From assembly GCA_020629535.1 (NCBI GenBank), contig JAHDDD010000005.1, positions 1 to 41,295 of the forward strand: 41,295 nt of DNA. Direction: 5' to 3'. The DNA is from Saprospiraceae bacterium (GTDB taxonomy: Bacteria > Bacteroidota > Bacteroidia > Chitinophagales > Saprospiraceae). Positions 19,976 through 30,500 of this stretch are shown here, piece by piece. The notes under the pieces were generated by a model. The model searched no databases, had not been told where the DNA came from, and saw nothing but the letters and a program-made list of their open reading frames with translations. The position numbers and the translations under genes were made by a program. Numbering within the stretch: position 1 is the first letter of the stretch; every line of letters begins with the position of its first letter.

Positions 19976-21078
19976 TGAAATATTGGGTGCTCATACTATT
20001 TGCTGGTTTGATTGTGTTGCCTGGTTGTGAAGATCCACCGGGTGAGGATATGGGTGTTTCCTTGACACATATTAGCTACAATCCCACTGACTATGAAGTG
20101 CCTGCTTTTCCAGAATTTCCTAAGATGGAAATTCCAGCAGATAATCCTTTGACGAATGAAGGAATAACATTAGGCCAACATTTATTTTTTGATCCAATTC
20201 TTTCGGCAGATAATACGATGAGTTGTGCATCTTGTCATTTTCCAGAATTGGCGTTTACAGATGCAAATGCAGTCAGTGTAGGTATTGATAATGTTGCAGG
20301 TGAGCGAAGCTCCATGTCGTTGATAAATTCAGGATTCTTTACTACTGGACTTTTTTGGGATGGTAGAGTCATGACGTTAGAAGAGCAGGCATTATTGCCA
20401 GTAGAAGATCCTATCGAATTGCACCATACCTGGCCTGAAGTGATTAATGATTTACAAGAAAGTGAATTATATCAGAGACTTTTCAGAGAAGCTTTTGGAA
20501 TTACAAGTACAAGTGAAATCACCAAAGAATTGGCTGCTAAGGCTATAGCTCAATTTGAGAGAATACTTGTCTCGGGTAATTCTAAGTTTGATAAGGTGTT
20601 GAGAAATCAAACCGCATTTACTGATGAGGAACTCAATGGTTTCAATATGTACTTTGATGTAGAAACCTTTGGTTTTGAAACTCCTGACGCTGAATGTCTA
20701 CATTGTCATAGTGCTCCATTGATGACAAGTGGCGAATATCTGAACAACAGACTAACACCTGCTGAAACCCTTGAAGACTTTGCAGATTTGGGTCGCGGAG
20801 CTGTTACGGGAGTGCCTTTTGACAATGGTAGATTCCGTGCACCAAGTTTGAGAAATATTGCATTGACTGCTCCGTATATGCATGATGGGAGGTTTCAGAC
20901 CCTTCGAGAAGTGTTAAATCACTATAATAGTGGAGGTCATCCATCCCCAAATGGGAATCCTTTGGTGTATCCTTTAGGACTTTCTGAAGAACAATTGGAT
21001 GATTTAGAGCTGTTTTTACACACTTTGACGGATACTTCTTTCTATTCAAATCCGTATGCGTCAAATCCATTCAACTGA
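19975..21078 (+). CDS. Diheme cytochrome c peroxidase family protein (MbnH / MauG-CcpA-like)
   Basis: Two CXXCH motifs (CASCH, CLHCH); LTNEGITLGQHLFFDPILSADNTMSCASCHFPELAFTD; FRAPSLRNIALTAPYMHDGRFQTLREVLNHYNSG; lipoprotein signal VLPGC. Confidence 0.92.
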   Translation: MKYWVLILFAGLIVLPGCEDPPGEDMGVSLTHISYNPTDYEVPAFPEFPKMEIPADNPLTNEGITLGQHLFFDPILSADNTMSCASCHFPELAFTDANAVSVGIDNVAGERSSMSLINSGFFTTGLFWDGRVMTLEEQALLPVEDPIELHHTWPEVINDLQESELYQRLFREAFGITSTSEITKELAAKAIAQFERILVSGNSKFDKVLRNQTAFTDEELNGFNMYFDVETFGFETPDAECLHCHSAPLMTSGEYLNNRLTPAETLEDFADLGRGAVTGVPFDNGRFRAPSLRNIALTAPYMHDGRFQTLREVLNHYNSGGHPSPNGNPLVYPLGLSEEQLDDLELFLHTLTDTSFYSNPYASNPFN

Positions 21079-21139
21079 TAATCAGTTGATTGCACTCATA
21101 TTATAAAAAAATATATATTATAATATCTCTTTTTTGTCT

Positions 21140-21170
21140 TTGATATTCTATCAAAACCTTACCATCTTTG
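21140..21170 (+). promoter_or_regulatory. Candidate Bacteroidota sigma promoter (TTG - N20 - CATCTTTG)
   Basis: TTG at 21140-21142 and CATCTTTG at 21163-21170 (7/8 to TAnnTTTG) with 20-nt spacing. Weak consensus, so tentative. Confidence 0.35.
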
Positions 21171-21215
21171 AATTGTGAAAATCAAACACCGGAAAAAGAT
21201 TCGGTTTTTGGATAT

Positions 21216-21370
21216 GTTCATGGGATTACAATTGTTAAAGGTGAGTTGCAAAAGGCAGCTTTCCTTTAACAACTTTTAAAAAGCAAGATTGAGTTTTGTT
21301 ATTATATAGTTGGTTTTCTATTGGCTGAACAAATTCAGCCAGTTAGCAATAGCTAACGTTCATGGGATTA
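21216..21370. repeat. 13-bp direct repeat GTTCATGGGATTA at 21216-21228 and 21358-21370
   Basis: Exact match between the two copies; each precedes an inverted repeat. Confidence 0.85.
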
Positions 21371-21379
21371 AACTTAAAG

Positions 21380-21412
21380 TAGCCACCGTATCCACCGGTG
21401 GCTATTTTTTTT
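21380..21412 (+). terminator. Rho-independent terminator-like hairpin upstream of the TIM-barrel gene
   Basis: TAGCCACCG - TATCCAC - CGGTGGCTA followed by TTTTTTTT; ends 56 nt before the ATG at 21469. Confidence 0.75.
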
Positions 21413-21468
21413 ACATCACTTCTTCTGTAAATTGTTTTGAGGGAATTATCTTTAGACAAATCTCAACA

Positions 21469-22323
21469 ATGGATAGGAGACATGCTATAAAACTAGGTTT
21501 GACCGCTGCCCCCATGGCAGGACTTATTGGTCAAAATTCACTAGAACCTGCTTCTAATCATCTGGCAAAATACAAGCATTCGATTTGTAGATGGTGTTAT
21601 TCGAAATATGACATCCATACCCTCATTGCCATATGTAAAGAATATGAGATCAGCAGCATTGAGCTCCTTGACAGAAATGAATATTTGGAAGTATTGAAAC
21701 ATGATATCCATTGTGCTGTAGTGAATGGAAGTAAATTGGGTATACCAAAAGGATTTAATGATCCTGAAAATCATGAAAGACTACAAGCTGACTTTGAAAA
21801 ATTGATTCCAGAAGTAGCTGATGCAGGTCTCGATACTCTAATATGTTTTTCGGGAAACCGCAATGGAATGTCTGACGAAGAAGGATTGGAAAATTGTGCT
21901 ATTGGTTTGGCTCCTGTTCTGAAGCTCGCCCAGAAACACAATATTAGAATTGTGATGGAATTGCTCAATAGCAAAGTTGATCACAAAGACTACATGTGCG
22001 ACCATACCGAGTGGGGAGTAGCATTGGTAGATAAGATCGGAGAAAATAATTTTAAATTGCTTTATGACATTTACCACATGCAAATCATGGAAGGTGATGT
22101 GGTCAGAACCATTCAAAATTATTCAGAATATATTGGACACTACCATACCGGTGGCGTGCCAGGAAGAAACGAAATAAACGATACGCAAGAATTATTTTAT
22201 CCTTTCATTATGAAAGCTATCGCAGAAACAGGCTATGATGGATACATCGGTCAGGAATTTATTCCTACCCATGATAATCCATTTGTCTCATTAAAAAAGG
22301 CAATCGAAATCTGTACTATATAA
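21469..22323 (+). CDS. Sugar phosphate isomerase/epimerase family TIM-barrel protein (hydroxypyruvate isomerase-like) with Tat-like signal
   Basis: MDRRHAIKLGLTAAPMAGLIG twin-arginine N-terminus; NIRIVMELLNSKVDHKDYMCDHTEWG...LLYDIYHMQIMEGDVVRTI...GHYHTGGVPGRNEINDTQELFYPFIMKAIAETGYDGYIGQEFIP. The ATG at 21469 is preferred over the ORF-track start at 21310. Confidence 0.88.
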   Translation: MDRRHAIKLGLTAAPMAGLIGQNSLEPASNHLAKYKHSICRWCYSKYDIHTLIAICKEYEISSIELLDRNEYLEVLKHDIHCAVVNGSKLGIPKGFNDPENHERLQADFEKLIPEVADAGLDTLICFSGNRNGMSDEEGLENCAIGLAPVLKLAQKHNIRIVMELLNSKVDHKDYMCDHTEWGVALVDKIGENNFKLLYDIYHMQIMEGDVVRTIQNYSEYIGHYHTGGVPGRNEINDTQELFYPFIMKAIAETGYDGYIGQEFIPTHDNPFVSLKKAIEICTI

Positions 22324-22344
22324 CAACAAAAAGATAAACCATAG

Positions 22345-24048
22345 ATGTATTTCAACAATAAAGGAAAAGATGAAGTTACATACGATGCGATCGTGATTGG
22401 ATCAGGAATCAGCGGAGGATGGGCTGCCAAAGAATTAAGCGAAAAAGGCTTGAAAACCCTGGTTCTTGAAAGAGGAAGAATGGTAAAACACGGCGAATAT
22501 CCAACTGCCAATCTTGAAGCTTGGGATGTGCCCAACAGAGGGAAGCTGAACGATGAGGAGATGAAAGATTATCTCAAACAGAAGAGGACCGGATATACAA
22601 TCAACGAATATTATAAACATTGGTGGGTAAAGGATACTGAACAACCTTATCAAGAAGTAAACCCTTTCAATTGGATAAGAGGATATCATGTAGGAGGAAG
22701 ATCGATCTTATGGGGCAGACAATCATACCGTTGGAGTGAAATGGATTTTGAAGCAAATGCCAAAGAAGGTATAGCTGTAGATTGGCCCATCAGATATAAA
22801 GATCTGGAAGCTTGGTACGACCACGTAGAAAAATTTGCAGGAATCAGCGGACGTAAAGAAGGACTTTCACAATTGCCAGACGGACAATTCCTTCCACCCA
22901 TGGAGTTGAGCTGCCTTGAAGAGCATGTACGTGATAAGATGGCTGAAAATTTCGAGCACAGGATGTTGACGATAGGAAGAACAGCTCACTTGACTGAAGC
23001 AATTCATGGCAGAGGAACATGTCAGTACCGTAATCGGTGTATGCGCGGATGTCCGTACGGCGCTTATTTTTCTTCACTAGCATCGACCATTCCAGCGGCT
23101 GAGCAGAGTGGCAACCTATCGATCGTGACGGATGCCATCGTACATTCTATCATTTTTGATGAAAAAACTCAAAAAGCAAAAGGAGTACAAGCAAAGGATG
23201 CCAACACAGGAGAAGAGAAAGAATTTTTTGCCAAGATCATTTTCTGCAATGCTTCAACTGTTGGTACGACCGCCATATTGTTGAATTCAAAGTCAGAAAG
23301 GTTTCCTGATGGAATGGGTAATGACAGCGGAGAGCTAGGACACAATATGATGGATCATCATTTCCAACTTGGCGCCTCTGGCAAGTATGATGGGTTTCAC
23401 GATAAGTATCATAAAGGCAGAAGGCCCAACGGAATTTATATTCCAAGATTTAGAAACTTAAACGCCAAAACAAAGCAACAAGATTTCATTAGAGGATATG
23501 GATATCAAGGTGGTGCAAGTAGACAGAACTGGAGACGGAATGTTAAAGAAGATTTGTTTGGAGCTGATCTCAAAAAAACCATCATCGAGCCAGGAGATTG
23601 GTCATTTGGGGTCAATGCTTTTGGTGAAATATTGCCAGATCATGATAACAAAATGTATCTGGACGAAAGTAAAAAAGACAAATGGGGAATGCCACAGGTC
23701 GTATTCGATTGTAAATTAGGAGAGAATGAAATGAATATGCGAAAAGATATGGTCAAAGCTGCGGTAGAAATCTGCGAAGCCGCCGGTCTAAAAGACATTG
23801 AGCCATATGAAAGAGAATACAACTTTGGAAATGGAATCCATGAAATGGGTACTGCCAGAATGGGGCGTGATCCAAAGACCTCAGTTTTGAATAAGTGGAA
23901 CCAAATCCACGCAGTGAAAAATGTTTTTGTTACAGATGGAGCTTGCATGACTTCAGCCGCATGTCAGAATCCATCGCTCACGTATATGGCCTTGACAGCC
24001 CGTGCTGCTGATTATGCCGTTTCTGAACTTAAAAAGCAAAACCTCTAA
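22345..24048 (+). CDS. GMC family oxidoreductase (FAD-dependent, gluconate/glucose dehydrogenase large-subunit-like)
   Basis: YDAIVIGSGISGGWAAKELSEKGLKTLVLERG (dinucleotide fold); GGRSILWGRQSYRWSEMDFE; CQYRNRCMRGCPYGAYFS Cys cluster; C-terminal GIHEMGTARMGRDPKTSVLNKWNQIHAVKNVFVTDGACMTSAACQNPSLTYMALTARAADYA. Confidence 0.95.
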   Translation: MYFNNKGKDEVTYDAIVIGSGISGGWAAKELSEKGLKTLVLERGRMVKHGEYPTANLEAWDVPNRGKLNDEEMKDYLKQKRTGYTINEYYKHWWVKDTEQPYQEVNPFNWIRGYHVGGRSILWGRQSYRWSEMDFEANAKEGIAVDWPIRYKDLEAWYDHVEKFAGISGRKEGLSQLPDGQFLPPMELSCLEEHVRDKMAENFEHRMLTIGRTAHLTEAIHGRGTCQYRNRCMRGCPYGAYFSSLASTIPAAEQSGNLSIVTDAIVHSIIFDEKTQKAKGVQAKDANTGEEKEFFAKIIFCNASTVGTTAILLNSKSERFPDGMGNDSGELGHNMMDHHFQLGASGKYDGFHDKYHKGRRPNGIYIPRFRNLNAKTKQQDFIRGYGYQGGASRQNWRRNVKEDLFGADLKKTIIEPGDWSFGVNAFGEILPDHDNKMYLDESKKDKWGMPQVVFDCKLGENEMNMRKDMVKAAVEICEAAGLKDIEPYEREYNFGNGIHEMGTARMGRDPKTSVLNKWNQIHAVKNVFVTDGACMTSAACQNPSLTYMALTARAADYAVSELKKQNL

Positions 24049-24052
24049 GATT

Positions 24053-24595
24053 ATGGAAAGAAGAGATGTATTGAAAGTATCAGGTGCCATGTTGGGATAC
24101 ACCTTGGCGGGAGGAACCTTGACTGCTGTCTTATCAGGTTGTAAAGCCGATCTTGCAAAAAAACCTGCTGACCTTGATTTGTTTGATGATAAAATGTACA
24201 ACATCATAGTCGATGTAACAGAGCGGATATTGCCTGCAACTGATACACCAGGCGCAAAAGACGCCAATGTGGTTTCATACATTCATGATCGTCTGAAGTT
24301 TTTCAATGACGAAGAAGGCAGAGCAAAGTACTTTGAAGGCTTAAACCAATTGAATACAGCCGCGAAGGAATTCGGAAAGGAAGAATATCTTTCTTTAGAC
24401 GATGAACAAAGAACCAATGTATTGAAAAATCTTTTTTCATCATCTAACAAATTTATGAAGGATTTGAAAGAAGATACAATTGTAGGCTATTTCACCTCAG
24501 AAGTAGGGGCAATGACTTTGAGATACGATCCAATTCCTGGAGCATATCAAGGTTGTATTGATTATACTCCGGGTGATAAGTTGTGGTCTTACTGA
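24053..24595 (+). CDS. Gluconate 2-dehydrogenase subunit 3 family protein, Tat-type lipoprotein signal
   Basis: MERRDVLKVSGAMLGYTLAGGTLTAVLSGC; ITERILPATDTPGA-like segment (VTERILPATDTPGAKDANV); GAYQGCIDYTPGDKLWSY; directly after the GMC gene. ATG at 24053 preferred over ORF-track start 24002. Confidence 0.88.
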   Translation: MERRDVLKVSGAMLGYTLAGGTLTAVLSGCKADLAKKPADLDLFDDKMYNIIVDVTERILPATDTPGAKDANVVSYIHDRLKFFNDEEGRAKYFEGLNQLNTAAKEFGKEEYLSLDDEQRTNVLKNLFSSSNKFMKDLKEDTIVGYFTSEVGAMTLRYDPIPGAYQGCIDYTPGDKLWSY

Positions 24596-24750
24596 CGTAC
24601 ATCTTCACTTGTTTCCTGACTTTTGCTGTGATTCTCTATTTAACTCACTAGATTTCAATTCCTACAGGAACATTTTCAAATAACAAACATTGATTTAGTA
24701 GATTTTTTCTTATTTGAAAATGTATTTTTACAGCTTAAAATTTTACTATC

Positions 24751-27021
24751 ATGCCGTTTGACATTGATTTAATCAAAAATCATTATTCCAGTCTTGCCAA
24801 AAGAGTCAGTGATGCCAAATCTAAATTGAACAGGCCTTTGACCTTGGCGGAAAAAATACTTTACTCACATCTTCATGAAGATTCAGCATTGCAAAGCTAT
24901 AATCGTGGGAAAGACTATGTCTTTTTTAGTCCGGATAGGGTAGCGATGCAGGATGCAACTGCCCAAATGGCATTGTTGCAGTTTATGATGGCTGGAAAAT
25001 CAAAAGTGGCAGTTCCATCAACGGTACACTGCGATCACTTGATTCAAGCGAAGGTAGGATCTGATCAGGATTTGAAAGGAGCTCTGGATATTAATTCTGA
25101 AGTTTACGATTTCCTAGATTCAGTTTCAAACAAATATGGCCTTGGATTCTGGAAACCAGGAGCAGGAATTATTCACCAAGTTGTTTTAGAGAATTATGCT
25201 TTCCCTGGTGGAATGATGATTGGAACAGATTCGCATACGCCCAATGCGGGAGGACTTGGAATGGTCGCCATAGGTGTTGGGGGAGCTGATGCAGTAGATG
25301 TCATGGTTGGTATGGGCTGGGAGCTTAAAATGCCAAAGCTGATAGGAGTGAAGTTAACGGGAAAGATGAGTGGCTGGACTGCTTCAAAAGATGTAATTCT
25401 AAAAGTTGCAGATATATTAACAGCAAAAGGTGGAACAGGTGCCATTGTAGAATATTTCGGCGAAGGAGCATCTAATCTATCTTGTACCGGTAAAGGAACC
25501 ATCTGCAATATGGGTGCTGAGATCGGTGCTACTACTTCTCTCTTTGCCTATGATGAGTCAATGAGCAGATATCTGAGAGCAACAGGTAGAGCAGAGATAG
25601 CTGATATGGCTGATGCCAATAAAGAGCATTTGACAGGAGATGCAGAATGTTATAATAATCCGGAAAAGTATTTTGATCAATTGATCGAGATCAATCTAGA
25701 TACATTAGAACCGCATATCAATGGACCATTTACACCTGATTTGGCAACACCAATATCTGAAATGGCAGAAGCTGCTAAGAAAAATGAATGGCCTACAGAT
25801 CTTGAATATTGTTTGATTGGTTCTTGTACAAATTCTTCTTATGAAGATATTACACGAGCAGCATCCATTGCCAAACAAGCTGTTGATGCTGGTTTGAAAC
25901 CAAAGTCACAATTGACAATCACTCCTGGATCAGAGCAAGTGAGATATACATTGGAGCGTGATGGTGTGATCAAGACATTACAAGATATGGGTGCACTCGT
26001 ATTTGCTAACGCCTGCGGTCCTTGTATCGGTCAATGGGATAGAGCAGGTGCAGATAAGAAAGAAAAAAACAGTATCCTCCACTCATTTAATAGAAACTTT
26101 TCGAAGAGAGCAGATGGTAACCCTAACACGCATGCGTTCGTGGCTTCTCCAGAAATAGTTACTGCTGTCGCATTGTCGGGGCAATTAGGATTTAATCCAT
26201 TGACTGATACATTGAAAACAGATGATGGGAAGGAAATCAAACTTTCAGAACCAACAGGATATGAATTGCCACCAAATGGATTTGATGTAGAAGATCCAGG
26301 ATTTAATCCTCCTGTCGAAGATGGAAGCGGAGTAGAAGTAAAGGTAAGTCCGAGTTCAGAAAGATTACAATTACTTAAGCCCTTTGTGCCAATCGAACCA
26401 AAGAATTTGCATGGCCAAAGAGTGTTGATTAAAGCAAAAGGGAAATGCACTACGGACCACATTTCGATGGCAGGTCCATGGTTGAAATTCAGAGGGCATC
26501 TCCAAAATATATCAAACAATTGTTTCATCGGTGCCGTAAATTATTTCAATGATGAAATGAATAGCGTGATCAATTATGTTAGCGGTGACTATATGCCTGT
26601 TCCAGATTCAGCAAGAATGTACAGAGACAATGGTATAGGAACTGTCGTTTTCGGAGAAGAGAATTATGGAGAAGGATCATCTAGAGAGCATGCAGCGATG
26701 GAGCCAAGATTCTTAGGAGTCAACGCTGTAATCGTAAAATCATTCGCAAGAATTCATGAAACAAACCTTAAGAAGCAAGGGATGTTAGCGTTGACTTTTG
26801 TGAATCCATCAGATTATGATCTCGTAAGACAAGATGATGAAGTAACCATTTATGGGTTTGGAAATATGGAGCCTGGAGGGACTTTGATGATTCATCTTCA
26901 ACATGCAGATGGCACAGAAGATACTTTCGAAGTGAACCATACATATAATGAAGCTCAGATTGACTGGGTAAGATCGGGTTCTGCATTGAATAAGATCAGA
27001 GAAGACTTAGGTGTAGCTTAA
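24751..27021 (+). CDS. Aconitate hydratase (mitochondrial/eukaryote-like type, 756 aa)
   Basis: [105 protein letters not shown]. Confidence 0.97.
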   Translation: MPFDIDLIKNHYSSLAKRVSDAKSKLNRPLTLAEKILYSHLHEDSALQSYNRGKDYVFFSPDRVAMQDATAQMALLQFMMAGKSKVAVPSTVHCDHLIQAKVGSDQDLKGALDINSEVYDFLDSVSNKYGLGFWKPGAGIIHQVVLENYAFPGGMMIGTDSHTPNAGGLGMVAIGVGGADAVDVMVGMGWELKMPKLIGVKLTGKMSGWTASKDVILKVADILTAKGGTGAIVEYFGEGASNLSCTGKGTICNMGAEIGATTSLFAYDESMSRYLRATGRAEIADMADANKEHLTGDAECYNNPEKYFDQLIEINLDTLEPHINGPFTPDLATPISEMAEAAKKNEWPTDLEYCLIGSCTNSSYEDITRAASIAKQAVDAGLKPKSQLTITPGSEQVRYTLERDGVIKTLQDMGALVFANACGPCIGQWDRAGADKKEKNSILHSFNRNFSKRADGNPNTHAFVASPEIVTAVALSGQLGFNPLTDTLKTDDGKEIKLSEPTGYELPPNGFDVEDPGFNPPVEDGSGVEVKVSPSSERLQLLKPFVPIEPKNLHGQRVLIKAKGKCTTDHISMAGPWLKFRGHLQNISNNCFIGAVNYFNDEMNSVINYVSGDYMPVPDSARMYRDNGIGTVVFGEENYGEGSSREHAAMEPRFLGVNAVIVKSFARIHETNLKKQGMLALTFVNPSDYDLVRQDDEVTIYGFGNMEPGGTLMIHLQHADGTEDTFEVNHTYNEAQIDWVRSGSALNKIREDLGVA

Positions 27022-27051
27022 AAAACTACTACTCCTAATAGCGAAAAATAA

Positions 27052-27078
27052 AGCCTGGCCTTGGAGCCGGGCTTTTTT
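27052..27078 (+). terminator. Rho-independent terminator after aconitase
   Basis: AGCCTGGC - CTTGGA - GCCGGGCT hairpin (one GU pair) followed by a T-run. Confidence 0.85.
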
Positions 27079-27358
27079 ATTATATGATGCTCGAATGATT
27101 TCTGTATATCAATGCTGATGCTCCTTTGAATCATCGGAGTATTAAATGTAAATCCGCATACACTAAAACAACATTCAAATTAAAAATGGAGATACAAAGA
27201 GAAGAGATGATGGTTGAAAATTCTATTTTATATGGATGGCGAATTTACATTTTCAATTTGGGATGAAACAAAAAGTAATTTTCATTACAGATAGTCTACG
27301 ACTGTTCGTCTTTTACTTTACAATTTGATAAGACATATATTTTAATATTATAAAGTCT

Positions 27359-27389
27359 AAAAGTCTGGTGTTCTATCCAGACTTTTTTT
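27359..27389 (+). terminator. Second, orphan Rho-independent terminator in the aconitase / 4507-aa gene spacer
   Basis: AAAAGTCTGG - TGTTCTAT - CCAGACTTTT (10-bp perfect stem) plus T-run; about 280 nt after the aconitase terminator and about 200 nt before the next CDS. Confidence 0.75.
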
Positions 27390-27586
27390 ATTGTGTCTAA
27401 TGCACTACAAATTGAAACGAATGAACAACATGAGTTATACAAAGGCACTACTTTTGAATTCACTTTAAGTAGTGATAAATAGCTAACCCGCTCTTTGATG
27501 AGATGAGATTTTTCACCACCCTGATCTCAACCCCTTAGTAGTCCTTCTTTTACACCCCATCTTTTAACTAATAAGAATACCTACTA

Positions 27587-30500
27587 ATGGATCTTAATGC
27601 CAACTACTTCTTTAAATTTGGTGGATTTGTGCTATTTGTGATTCTTTTCTCAAACACTTCCTATTCACAATGTGATCACTTGGTCTTTGGTGAAGTCAAT
27701 TTAGGTGCAGGTTGCGTCGATTGTTCTTACCAAACCGCATGTGAAACAACCACCGTCACAGTAGATAACAATGATGGCTACTGTTGTGCTGCAGGGAATT
27801 CGAATTCATTGAGATGTAAGAAATTAACAGTAATAACAAATACAACAGGTGCTTCGTGCATGAACGTATTGGCCGTACCTGCTGATAACTCAACAAATTG
27901 GTATGTTGTAGATGCCTCGAGTGGGGCATGTGGAACTGAAGATATTGGTGGAGGAGCAGCAGGAATTGGATTTGATATTTTTGATGATGGCGTCGGAACA
28001 ATTGATGTAATATTGTGCAAGCAGGGAACAGGTGACATTGATGTTACTATTTGTTCTATCCCTTGTTGTACTCTAAATGACTTTTCCATACCTGATCAGG
28101 ATTATTTGTGTTTTGAAAATGTACCATCTCCTCAGACGATTGATGATTTCATTGGCCTGGGAGGAACAGTGGCTATAGACGACTTGGTTGGAAGCAATGG
28201 TTGTGATGACATAGTATATTCATATGTGGATAGTGCATCTCCAGACCAAATTTGTACAGACAAAGTATTTACAAGAACTCACAGCATTTGTTTTTGTGGT
28301 GATCAATATTTGGATGTTGTTCAGACCATCACAATATCAGCAGATAATTTACCGCCAACACTGGAAATTGGAGGATTCACAGAAGATCCGCCAGTTTTTG
28401 ATTTTGGCTGTGTCAATGCTGCACCAGAATTACCATTCGAACTTTCCGTTACCAATATTTCTGATGATTGTTCAATGGTCGATCCTTCGGACTTGATGGT
28501 TTCTGATGATCATCCTGGAGTATTGGTGTCAGGATGCCAATACTTAATTACAAGAACATATTCCATTTCAGATGCATGCGATGCAACAGCGAGCATAAAC
28601 GAAACTTTTACTTACACACTAAATGCCAATCCCCCTACATTTCCAAACGGCCCAGCAGACATTACCTTGACTTGTTCCAGTGATCTTTTACCAATATCGG
28701 ATTTGGATTGGGAAGATGATTGTGATGGAACAGGCACAGTGCAAGGATCAGAATCTGGAGGAAATTTGGACGCATGTACCGGAGGAGTTATCACAAGAAC
28801 TTGGGAATATACAGATGAATGTGGACTTTCAGGTTCACACACTCAAAATATTACCATCGAGCCAATCAATGATTTGGTTTGGATGGATCCACCAGCTGAT
28901 ATCTCGTTAAATTGTAGTGATGCGGTGCCTCCTGCAGTAGACATAACGTATACCAACAATGAGTCAAACCCTGATTGTTTGTTTACAGGTACTGTTCCTG
29001 CAGTAGAGTCGGGCTCGCTCGATGCCTGTGGCGCACAATTGACAAGAACGTATCAGTTTATGTCAGCTTGCGGTACGAGTATTCAATATGTTCAGACATT
29101 GACCATTGTCGATGATGAAATGCCTTCTTTTGTGAATACTCCACCTGCAGTGGTGAACGTAAATTGTACAACAGATATACCTGACGGACAAGACTTGGAG
29201 TGGGAAGATACCTGTGATGGTAGTGGTGTGGTTGCATTTACGGACAGCGGGAACGTTGATCTTTGTAATGGAGGTAGCATCACAAGAACATGGTCCTTCA
29301 CAGATCAATGCGGAAATGGACCGATTACATTCACACAAGAATATGTCATCGCAGAACCTGTTTTTACAAGTTGTGATGATGGTGACCCTTGTACAATCAA
29401 TGATATGGAAAAATTAGATTGTGCGGGAAATGAATGTATCCCATGCGCAGGAGTTCCTTCAGATTGTAGTGGAGAAACTACTGTTGAAACATGTGATGAC
29501 AACGATCCTTGTACTGAAAATGATACTCAGGAAATAGCATGTGACGGATCTATATGCGTTCCTTGCTCGGGTACCCTCATTGCTTCATGTTCAGGAGTGG
29601 TTGACAATATTGTTCTTCCTTGTGATGACGGCGATCCATGTACAACAGGTGATGTTTATGAAGTAGATGGATGTGATCAGACGACAGAATGTGTTCCATG
29701 TGCAGGGGTTTACAATCCTACTCCAGACCCAAGTCCACCAAGTGATAATATCGCTTGTTTTGGAGGTTCTGCAAATCTATCATTAACTGATTGTGCAGGG
29801 CTAGCAACTTGGTATGGAGATGCTGGAGGCAACGATGTTCTGTATGTGGGCAATGACTTTGTTTCTGAACCATTGACCGCAGATGCAGTCTTTTATGTTA
29901 GCTGTTCTGTTAATGGTTGTGAATCTAACATTGTACCGGTTCCTGTGACTGTTGTTGAATCAGCTGCGCCAGAATTGACAGGACCGGATTTGATTTGTGT
30001 AGGACAAGGAGATGCAATACTTGTAGCTACACCAGGATATGATACATATGATTGGGGTAATGGCCCTGGTCCAAATAATACATTTACAGTAAGTGCTGAA
30101 GGTACATATGAAGTGACGGTGACAGATATTGAAGGTTGTATCACAAGCACAAGTTTTACTATTAATGCTGCCACTCTACCAGAAGTTGACATAGCAGGAT
30201 CAAATACTTTTTGTATTGGAGGCTCAGCCACGCTAAGCGTTCCTGCTGGTTTCGCTTCTTACATTTGGGCTCCAAATGGTGAAACTACAAATGAAATTAA
30301 TGTTACCAATGCTGGCACATATGAGGTTACCGTTACAGACCAAAATGGTTGTACTGATTCGGCAAGCCTAACAGTTACTGAAGCAGAAAGCCTAATGCCT
30401 CAGATCAGCGGTGACTTTAGTATTTGTGAAGGTTCGACAGGTGAGATCACCGTCGGAAGCGGATATGCAATTGTTGAATGGGCACCAAACGGCGAATCAA

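Noticed and set aside
19975-21078. Diheme protein as the missing cytochrome subunit of the downstream GMC dehydrogenase
   Set aside because: Sequence is CcpA/MauG/MbnH-like, coupled by overlap to the MbnP gene upstream, and separated from the GMC operon by a terminator-containing spacer.
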